Assembly (NCBI RefSeq): GCF_035751725.1
Contig: NZ_CP142104.1
Location: 1,984,001-2,048,000, forward strand
Source: Pseudomonas frederiksbergensis
GTDB lineage: Bacteria; Pseudomonadota; Gammaproteobacteria; Pseudomonadales; Pseudomonadaceae
Direction of reading: 5' to 3'
Length of the DNA: 64,000 bases
A program made the position numbers and the translations under genes. Numbering within the stretch: the first letter of the stretch is position 1; each line of letters opens with the position of its first letter. The notes under the pieces are model-generated. The model was not told the DNA's origin and made no database searches. It saw only the letters and a program-made list of their open reading frames with translations. This document shows, piece by piece, positions 56,640-62,908 of this stretch.

Positions 56640-57071
56640 ATGCAAGGCGCAGCTCGCAAAATTCTTCAGGCCATGCTTTATGAGGCCGGTGGTGTGCTGT
56701 TTGTCGCGCCGTCCCTTGCGCTCATCTATGAGCAGGGCATGGGCTATTCAACCTTGCTGTCCCTGGTGATTTCTACCGTTGCGCTGGCCTGGAACATGCT
56801 TTTCAACGGCCTGTTCGAATGGTGGGAGCGTCGTCAAGCCAATGTTCATCGCAACTGGCAGCGCCGACTGCTTCATTCCCTGGGGTTCGAGGGCGGATTG
56901 ACCCTGGTACTGACTCCGGTGATTGGAGCCTGGTTGGGTATCAGCCTGGGATTAGCGCTGGTAACGAACCTGGGGCTGTTTGTGTTTTTCTTTTTCTATT
57001 CGCTCGGTTTTCAGTGGGTATTCGATCGAGTGTTCGATGTTCCGCTTTCGGCGCAGGCGCGTTCGGATTGA
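56640..57071 (+). CDS. PACE family multidrug efflux transporter
   Basis: PACE-family (AceI-like) pump of 143 residues: two tandem bacterial transmembrane-pair domains, four membrane segments in total. Hallmarks of the family are the conserved Glu in segment 1 (MLYEAGGVLFVAP; AceI E15), RRLLHSLGFEGGL at the start of the second repeat, and WNMLFNGLFEWWE. Members export chlorhexidine, acriflavine or natural polyamines by proton exchange. The ATG has CTGGAG upstream. It is probably controlled by the divergent LysR gene. Confidence 0.88.
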   Translation: MQGAARKILQAMLYEAGGVLFVAPSLALIYEQGMGYSTLLSLVISTVALAWNMLFNGLFEWWERRQANVHRNWQRRLLHSLGFEGGLTLVLTPVIGAWLGISLGLALVTNLGLFVFFFFYSLGFQWVFDRVFDVPLSAQARSD

Positions 57072-57084
57072 ACTGCCAGCGCCC

Positions 57085-57126
57085 TGGTGTGCCCAACCCC
57101 ATACCACCTAGCGAGAGGGCACACCA
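57085..57126 (+). promoter_or_regulatory. inverted repeat covering the ribosome site of the 39-residue gene
   Basis: TGGTGTGCCC (57085-57094) and GGGCACACCA (57117-57126) are exact inverted copies around a 22-base loop. The right arm starts within the ribosome site GAGAGGG and ends directly at the ATG. In RNA the hairpin would hide the start. Confidence 0.55.
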
Positions 57127-57246
57127 ATGGCCGACGAAAAGAAAAAAGAGCAACCCAAGGACAACACGCCCGCCCATTCCACCGAGCAGGAGCGTGAGCG
57201 TTTGAAGGATTTCAACAAGGATGGCATTCCGCCGGGGTCTTCCTGA
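57127..57246 (+). CDS. small hydrophilic protein (39 aa)
   Basis: A 39-residue highly charged protein (MADEKKKEQPKDN to DFNKDGIPPGSS). The ribosome site GAGAGGG is eight bases before the ATG. The composition is like small stress-induced hydrophilins of pseudomonads. It lies 55 bases after the PACE gene on the same strand. A perfect inverted repeat covers its start region. Confidence 0.65.
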   Translation: MADEKKKEQPKDNTPAHSTEQERERLKDFNKDGIPPGSS

Positions 57247-57273
57247 TCGAGAAGGAACACGGCGGATTTCTAC

Positions 57274-57408
57274 TTACTCGACCATGCAAATCCAATGATG
57301 ATCCTGCCGATACGGCGCGCGGATAAATGCCACCTCAGATACCAATACCATGCCGCGTTCTTGAAGGGCTTCGGTCAGTTGTACGAGTGTATCTGCTTCG
57401 ATAGTCAT
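57274..57408 (-). CDS. small protein (44 aa)
   Basis: A 44-residue reading frame on the minus strand. ATG at 57406-57408, preceded by GAGG about eight bases away (GACGAGGTAACAGC); stop TAA at 57274-57276. The product starts MTIEADTLVQLTEALQERG, has a compact hydrophobic centre (MVLVSEVAFIRAPY) and ends in HHWICMVE. The good ribosome site and alpha/beta-like pattern support a real gene. Family unknown. Confidence 0.55.
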   Translation of the reverse strand: MTIEADTLVQLTEALQERGMVLVSEVAFIRAPYRQDHHWICMVE

Positions 57409-57512
57409 TGCTGTTACCTCGTCAGACGACTGCGTTCATAATTGTTGACCGAACGCTTTGACGGGTAATTCATTTTTTCTAATAGGCTTATTGGACGACG
57501 CCAACACGTTCT

Positions 57513-57543
57513 GCAAAAAAAGCCCTACAGCGAGGTAGGGCTT
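57513..57543 (-). terminator. terminator of the DUF3606 gene
   Basis: AAGCCCTAC and GTAGGGCTT pair around a six-base loop, followed on the minus strand by a run of seven T. Confidence 0.85.
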
Positions 57544-57547
57544 CGTT

Positions 57548-57724
57548 TTACTTCTTCAGTTTCTTGCGTACATCTTCCGCTCCTGCGCCAACGGCTTGGA
57601 CCGCCGCCTTGAGCTCGTCTTCGGTCACGCCGAACTCTTTCGTCCAGTATCTCAGTTCCCACTCTTCGGAAGTGTTGATGCGGCTCCGGTCTCGCGGTCC
57701 GCGGTTGCTCAAGTCGTCAGCCAT
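57548..57724 (-). CDS. DUF3606 domain-containing protein
   Basis: A 58-residue protein of the DUF3606 family: a polar start with MADDLSNRGPRDRSRINTSE, then a helix pair (YWTKEFGVTEDELKAAVQAVG) and a basic tail (VRKKLKK). The ATG at 57724 follows AAGGAG at good distance; the frame to 57778 has no such site. DUF3606 genes are widespread, often stress induced, and have no known molecular role. Confidence 0.85.
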   Translation of the reverse strand: MADDLSNRGPRDRSRINTSEEWELRYWTKEFGVTEDELKAAVQAVGAGAEDVRKKLKK

Positions 57725-57828
57725 TTTCGAGCTCCTTGGAAGAAAGCCTGGGTACCCAGGCGACTTCCAATAGACCATCAGGCTTGAAGGTTTGCGTCAT
57801 TTTTATGCATTGACAATCAAGCGGGCCC

Positions 57829-58257
57829 TCAGAGACGCATGCCCTTGAGTGGATTCCAGCCTTGTTCGCCTTTGATTTCTTTCAAGTAGTAGGCGTAGTT
57901 GGTCATGAGCGCATACATCATCGACATGGCGATATTCAGACCCATGCTCAAAGGCCGCGGGAATTCCATGCCGATGATCGCAAAGATCACGCTCAATACG
58001 ATGTTGATCGCCAGGAAAATACCGAGCAGGGCGAGGTTTTTCTTCCAGAGCCCCAGGACAAACAGATAAATAGGGCCGAAGAAAAACGCGATCACGTTGG
58101 CGTTGATCAGGATTTTTTTCTTGAAGTCCGGCAGCGTCTTGACGGCTTCCTTGTAGCGCGGGTCGTTTGGTGCGCCATACGTTTCAAAGAAGTCGAAGCG
58201 TTCTTGCCACTTGGGGCTGTATTTGCCAGTGCTTTGCATGTCTTCAGCGGTGGTCAT
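57829..58257 (-). CDS. DUF2628 domain-containing membrane protein
   Basis: A 142-residue protein with a soluble N-terminal region (KYSPKWQERFDFFETYGAPN) and two or three membrane segments (about 52-75, 78-100, 103-125), the DUF2628 pattern with FKKKILINANVIAFFFGPIY. The ATG at 58257 follows AAGGAACG. Function unknown. A 40-codon upstream extension in frame is AT-rich promoter DNA. Confidence 0.8.
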   Translation of the reverse strand: MTTAEDMQSTGKYSPKWQERFDFFETYGAPNDPRYKEAVKTLPDFKKKILINANVIAFFFGPIYLFVLGLWKKNLALLGIFLAINIVLSVIFAIIGMEFPRPLSMGLNIAMSMMYALMTNYAYYLKEIKGEQGWNPLKGMRL

Positions 58258-58536
58258 TTTTTTCGTTCCTTGTTTTCCATGAAAGAGTTCGTTCTCTCGA
58301 AAATGCCGCGCGGCTTTTTTTCGCCGAGCAGATTTTGCAGTCCGCTTTATAAGCGTTCGCGCGCCGAAATACCGCACTGCCTGTTTAGCGGACTATGTGA
58401 TCTGTGATGGGTATCACGGTAGGTCCTGCGCAGGCAGGCATGGCGCTTGGGAAAGGACGGAAAAATTCAGGGCAGGCAAACGTGAATCGCCCGTTCTATA
58501 ACGGGCGACAGGTTGATCAAATACCAGGGCAAGCCA

Positions 58537-58734
58537 TCAAAGCACCGCCTCGGCAAAAACATGCTCCGGCGCCCTCGTCAGAAAGTGCAGCGACATCTCC
58601 TTCGCAGGCTGCGTCGATGGTATTTCAAAACTGCCCACTATCTGGCTTTGAATTGCACTTAGCCGCATCGACTCTTCTTCCTTTAACTTTGCCATTCTCG
58701 CGTGGTTCGCTGCAATTTCGTTGAGAGTTGACAC
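58537..58734 (-). CDS. small hypothetical protein (65 aa)
   Basis: A 65-residue frame from a GTG at 58734, with GGAG eight bases upstream. It gives a helical N-terminus (STLNEIAANHARMAKLKEEE) and a C-terminal region ending EHVFAEAVL. I do not recognise a family, and the evidence is limited to the ribosome site and amino-acid composition. Confidence 0.4.
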   Translation of the reverse strand: MSTLNEIAANHARMAKLKEEESMRLSAIQSQIVGSFEIPSTQPAKEMSLHFLTRAPEHVFAEAVL

Positions 58735-59090
58735 GGTACATCTCCGGTGGCTGACCAAGCGTTGAGAATTTTGCTGCCGCGCCAGGAAGACGTCGTCCTG
58801 CGCTGCTACCACGGTCCGCTGCAAAGCTTGAGCCAGACACACCCGCTTGATGCGCGCGAAGTTTCAAAGGCGACCAGTGGCCCGTCGAGGCCGGCAACGT
58901 TTTCAACCATGCCTCAGAAATAAGTCACGAATAATACAAAGCCAGGTCAGCCAGCCTGTCGGGCAGGGCGGCGGTGTGTGGGCAATCGCGCAAGGTCGGC
59001 TTGGCAAATGACGCAAGCGTGATATGGAACTAATATCACCGTTAGTCTCTATATCTTTACAGGGGATATCCCCTTTTTGAGAGAACTGCC
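58735..59090. other. region before the CigR-family gene
   Basis: About 355 bases. An open frame of 58 codons (58747-58923, plus strand, GTG start) has no clear ribosome site and is not called. GTGATAT (59019-59025) with ATATCAC (59033-59039), and the palindrome AGGGGATATCCCCT (59061-59074), lie in the promoter region of the next gene. Confidence 0.45.
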
Positions 59091-59613
59091 ATGTTCAAAT
59101 CGCGCTCGTTGATTGCTGCAGTCACCTGTTTCGCCTTGGCCGCAGGCCCTGGGATCGTTGTCGCGGACCCGGGGAACGGCAAGGGAAACGCTCAATTCGA
59201 TCAAGGCCAGGGGCAAGGCGGCAAGGGTGGACAGGGCAACAAGGGCGGCCAGGGAAATGCTGGCAATAAAGGTAACCAGGGCGGCCAAGGAAACTCCGGG
59301 AACAAGGGCAACCAGGGCGGTGGCGGCAGCGACTGGCATAACGGCCCGAACATCGACCGTGGCGGCATCCTTGGGGTGATCGGCGGCTACCGCGATTATT
59401 GGAGTCCCGGCCCCGCATTGCCTCCCGGTATCCAGAAGAACCTGGCCCGAGGCAAGCCGTTCACCCGGCATCGCCAAGAAGCTCGACGGGCGCCTGCTAG
59501 GGCGTTTGCCGCACTATGACGGTTATGAATGGCAGCAGGTCGGCACGGACTTGATTCTGGTGGCGATTGCCAGCGGCATCATTTATGAAGTGCTCAACGG
59601 TGCGTTCGATTAA
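59091..59613 (+). pseudogene. CigR-like family protein with internal frameshift
   Basis: The first 123 codons encode a signal peptide (cleavage near VVA-DP), a Gly/Asn/Gln/Lys repeat region (about 27-78, units such as GNKGNQGGQ), and a conserved IDRGGILGVIGGYRDYW with LPPGIQKNLARGKP. At about 59460 the frame changes: continuing in frame gives an unrelated tail to 59519. The +1 frame from 59464 gives PGIAKKLDGRLLGRLPHYDG and ends IIYEVLNGAFD at 59613, the expected C-terminus of the family. The GKP-LPPG joint appears to lack two bases. It is either a genuine frameshift or a sequencing error. CigR of Salmonella is an anti-virulence regulator. Confidence 0.75.
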
Positions 59614-59658
59614 CCCGTTGTTTCAATGAAATGGCAGCCCGCTTCCACAGGTCTCGTG

Positions 59659-61509
59659 TCAGCTTTCAAGTTGCCGCAGGCGCTTGTACAGCGTATTGCG
59701 GCTGACTCCGAGGCGCCGCGCCAAATGGGAAATATTCCCGCCCACGGCCTGTAGCTGGCGGTTCAAATCCTCGGCATCGTTCAAGTCCACCGTCAGCGGC
59801 TCCGGTGTTACCACCGGATCCATTTCCAAGTCTACGAAAAAGTCATCAGGAAGATGCTCGGGGCGGATCGGTTGTTCCTCGGCCATTGCCAGGGCGACTT
59901 GCAGGACGCTGCTGACCTGCCGCAGATTGCCCGGCCATGGATGCCGCTCGAACAACTCCAGGACTTCACGGCTCAGGCCGGCCCATTGGGTCGGTTCACG
60001 GTGGTGTTCCCACAGGCGCTTGAACAGCGCCTGCTTGTCGCTGCGTTCGCGCAGGGGCGGCAACTCCAGGGTCAGGCCGCCGATGCGGTAGTACAAATCC
60101 TCACGAAAACGCCCCAGTTGCACCTGTTCACGCAGCGAGCGGTTGGTGGCAGAGATGATGCGGATGTCCACCGGGAACAGCTCGGCGCTGCCCACCGGTT
60201 GCACGCAGCGTTCCTGCAGCACACGCAGCAGCCGGGCCTGGGTCGGCAGCGGCATGTCGCCAATCTCGTCGAGGAACAACGTGCCACGATCCGCCTTGCG
60301 GATCAGGCCGATGCTGCCCTTTTGATTGGCGCCGGTGAAGGCGCCTTTTTCATAGCCGAACAGTTCCGACTCCACCAACTCGGCGGGAATTGCCGCGCAG
60401 TTGACCGCAATGAACGGCTGCTTGCAGCGCGAGCTGGCCTGGTGCAAGGCCTTGACGAACACTTCCTTGCCAACACCGGTTTCGCCGTGGATCAGCAGCG
60501 GAATGTCTTTCTCCAGCAAACGCTCGGCCTGGCGCACGGCTTTTTCCACGCGGCTGTCGCCAAAGTGCAGGGCGTTGAGGCTGATGCCGGGATTGGCCGG
60601 CGCTGGCGTCGGCGACGGCGCCGGTTCGGCGAAGATGCGCGGCTTGATCGACACCTGTTTCGGCCGTTTGAGCAAGCACTGGAAGCGATTGCGTCCGGAC
60701 GCTTGCAAGGCGAACGGCAGGCCGTCGGGCTGGTTCAGCAGCTCCATCAGCGAGACCTTGAACAGGCTTTCGATGCTCACTCGCGACAGGCTCAGGCCCA
60801 GCAGGTTGTCGGCACGGCGGTTGGCGGACAGGACTTGACCGGTCTCGTCGAAAATCAGCAGCCCGGCCCATTGGCTGTCGAGGTTGTTCAGGCCGGTATT
60901 GAAGGTCAGTTGGAAGTGTTCACCGCGAAACAGGTTGAGGATCAGCCGGTTCTCCACGGTCTGGCTCATCATCTTGACCATGCCCAGGGTGTGGGACGGC
61001 GGCAGGTAGCTGTCGCTGGAGACGTCCAGCACAGCGATGACCTTGCGCTCGGCATCGAAGATCGGCGCCGCCGAACCGGTCATGAAGCGGTTGGCCTTGA
61101 GGAAGTGTTCATCGTGTTCAATATGCACCGCCTGCTCGCAAGCCAGCGCGGTGCCGATGGCGTTGGTGCCGGTGCAGCGCTCCATCCAGCTCGCCCCGGC
61201 GCTGAAGCCGTGGGCCAGTTTCGGCTCGATGAAGCGCTGGGTGCCCCAGGACGTCAGGACCTGGCCTTGATTGTCGGCCAACATGATCAGGCAATTGGAA
61301 TTGCTGAGGATATTCTCGTAGTAGGGCAGGACTTCCTGGTGAGTGGTCTGCACCAGCGAATGCTGGCTCTCCAGCAATTGGGCGATGCCCTCGGCCGGCA
61401 GTTGATCGAACGCGGGCACGCTCTGGTGGTTCAGGCCAAAGGCACGGCAACGGGACCAGGAAGCCTGGATGATGGCCTCGTGGGACAAGGCAGGAGCAGG
61501 TGCGGCCAT
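59659..61509 (-). CDS. sigma-54-dependent activator (AcoR-like, GAF-AAA+-Fis)
   Basis: Enhancer-binding protein of 616 residues. An N-terminal AcoR-type GAF domain (about 60-200, GFSAGASWMERCTGTNAIGTAL) and PAS-like segment (about 210-270), then the AAA+ domain (about 315-540) with Walker A GETGVGKE (about 342-349), the sigma-54 contact loop GAFTGA (about 387-392), Walker B GTLFLDEIG, and the C-terminal Fis helix-turn-helix HLARRLGVSRNTLYKRL. It is divergent from the ABC operon that has a sigma-54 promoter, so that operon is the likely target. The substrate signal is unknown; the GAF domain may bind the transported substrate. Confidence 0.93.
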   Translation of the reverse strand: MAAPAPALSHEAIIQASWSRCRAFGLNHQSVPAFDQLPAEGIAQLLESQHSLVQTTHQEVLPYYENILSNSNCLIMLADNQGQVLTSWGTQRFIEPKLAHGFSAGASWMERCTGTNAIGTALACEQAVHIEHDEHFLKANRFMTGSAAPIFDAERKVIAVLDVSSDSYLPPSHTLGMVKMMSQTVENRLILNLFRGEHFQLTFNTGLNNLDSQWAGLLIFDETGQVLSANRRADNLLGLSLSRVSIESLFKVSLMELLNQPDGLPFALQASGRNRFQCLLKRPKQVSIKPRIFAEPAPSPTPAPANPGISLNALHFGDSRVEKAVRQAERLLEKDIPLLIHGETGVGKEVFVKALHQASSRCKQPFIAVNCAAIPAELVESELFGYEKGAFTGANQKGSIGLIRKADRGTLFLDEIGDMPLPTQARLLRVLQERCVQPVGSAELFPVDIRIISATNRSLREQVQLGRFREDLYYRIGGLTLELPPLRERSDKQALFKRLWEHHREPTQWAGLSREVLELFERHPWPGNLRQVSSVLQVALAMAEEQPIRPEHLPDDFFVDLEMDPVVTPEPLTVDLNDAEDLNRQLQAVGGNISHLARRLGVSRNTLYKRLRQLES

Positions 61510-61618
61510 GGGGCACTCTCGCAGGAGCTGTTTTTATTGTTGTGGCAAGTCTCGCACAGACTCCTTGTGCTGGGGCAGGCCTGCATGGCCAGGCTAGCGT
61601 AAAACGTTCATTCAGTGT

Positions 61619-61688
61619 TGTTCAAAATTGTTCATTGTCAACCCGTCGGTTGTTCAGTTGTTCATTCCTGACTGTTCACTTCTGTTCA
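61619..61688 (+). promoter_or_regulatory. array of six TGTTCA repeats (candidate enhancer sites)
   Basis: TGTTCA occurs at 61619, 61629, 61651, 61659, 61673 and 61683, four of them as TTGTTCA. They form three pairs with 10, 8 and 10 bases between starts. They lie 65-135 bases before the sigma-54 promoter, the normal distance for an enhancer-binding protein. Confidence 0.65.
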
Positions 61689-61752
61689 TCAACGAACGCA
61701 TTTTTCCTGCGAATTAACGGAAATATAAGGCTGATCAAAGGCTTGTGATTTC

Positions 61753-61768
61753 TGGCACGGCTTTCGCT
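61753..61768 (+). promoter_or_regulatory. sigma-54 promoter of the ABC operon
   Basis: TGGCACGGCTTTCGCT has the invariant GG and GC exactly ten bases apart and matches the TGGCAC-N5-TTGCT consensus with one change. It would start transcription near 61779, 35 bases before the ATG of the first ATPase gene. Confidence 0.85.
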
Positions 61769-61813
61769 TTTGCATTCGGGTCGCTTGACTCCAAATAATA
61801 AAAAGGCCGAGCC

Positions 61814-62908
61814 ATGTCATTAAAGCTTGAGCACATCTGTCGCACCGTCGAAGGCCAGACCTGGATCGACGATGCCAATCTGAGTTTCGAACCCGGATCC
61901 TTCAACGTTTTGCTGGGCCGCACGCTGTCCGGCAAGACCAGCCTGATGCGCCTGATGGCCGGTCTGGACAAGCCCGACAGCGGCCGCATCCTGATGAACG
62001 GCGTCGATGTCACCCAGCGCCCGGTGCGGTTGCGCAACGTGTCGATGGTCTATCAGCAGTTCATCAATTACCCGACCATGACCGTTTTCGAAAACATCGC
62101 CTCGCCGTTGCGCCAGGCGGGGGTGGCCGAAGAGATCATCCAGGGCAAAGTCCTGGAAACCGCCAAAATGTTGCGGATCGAGAAGTTTCTCAAGCGCCAT
62201 CCACTGGAGTTGTCCGGCGGCCAGCAGCAGCGCACGGCCATGGCCCGGGCGCTGGTCAAGGACGCCGAGCTGATCCTGTTCGACGAGCCTCTGGTGAACC
62301 TCGACTACAAGCTGCGCGAAGAGCTGCGCCAGGAGATGCGCGAGCTGTTCCAGGCTCGCCACACCATTGCCGTCTACGCCACCACCGAGCCGAACGAAGC
62401 GCTGGCCCTGGGCGGCACCACGACCATTCTTCACGAGGGCCGGGTGATCCAGAGCGGCAAGTCATCTTCCGTCTATCATCAGCCGCAAAGCGTCCTGGCC
62501 GCCGAATTGTTTTCCGAACCACCGATCAACCTGATGCCCGGACGGATCGCCGACAATGAAGTCAGCTTCGCCAATTTCGTCCACTTCCCGCTGAACGTCG
62601 ATCTGCGCCCGGTGGGCGAAGGCGAGTTCCGTTTCGGCGTGCGCCCCAGCCATATCTCCCTGGTGCCGAGCAACGATGACGACCTGGAGCTGGCCGTGAC
62701 CGTCGAGGTGGCCGAGATCAGCGGCTCGGAAACGTTCCTGCACGTACGCAACGAACACTTCCTGTTGGTGCTGCATTTGCCGGGCGTGCACGAATACGAC
62801 GTCGACGCGCCGATCCGCATCTACATCCCGACCCATAAACTGTTTGTCTTCGACGCCCAGGGCAAGCTGGTCCAAGCCCCGGGCCAGCGTATTGCGAGGG
62901 TTGCCTGA
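61814..62908 (+). CDS. ABC transporter ATP-binding protein 1 (glycerol/carbohydrate type)
   Basis: Importer ATPase of 364 residues (CUT1-like with C-terminal regulatory OB domain, about 240-364), similar to GlpS of the rhizobial glycerol transporter GlpSTPQUV. Walker A GRTLSGKT at 35-42, Q-loop Q81/Q82, canonical signature LSGGQ at 133-137, Walker B LILFDE at 153-158. The switch region reads VYATTEPNEA, so the H-loop His is replaced by Thr191. Its stop overlaps the next ATG by one base (TGATG). It is the first gene of the operon behind the sigma-54 promoter. Confidence 0.92.
   Translation: MSLKLEHICRTVEGQTWIDDANLSFEPGSFNVLLGRTLSGKTSLMRLMAGLDKPDSGRILMNGVDVTQRPVRLRNVSMVYQQFINYPTMTVFENIASPLRQAGVAEEIIQGKVLETAKMLRIEKFLKRHPLELSGGQQQRTAMARALVKDAELILFDEPLVNLDYKLREELRQEMRELFQARHTIAVYATTEPNEALALGGTTTILHEGRVIQSGKSSSVYHQPQSVLAAELFSEPPINLMPGRIADNEVSFANFVHFPLNVDLRPVGEGEFRFGVRPSHISLVPSNDDDLELAVTVEVAEISGSETFLHVRNEHFLLVLHLPGVHEYDVDAPIRIYIPTHKLFVFDAQGKLVQAPGQRIARVA

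Noticed and set aside
58747..58923. 58-codon frame (GTG start) on the plus strand
   Set aside because: The first part looks faintly like a receiver domain start, but there is no ribosome site and no continuation; too weak to call.
61619..61688. CRISPR-like array
   Set aside because: The repeats are only six bases with irregular short spacers and no cas genes nearby. They fit regulatory sites, not a CRISPR array.
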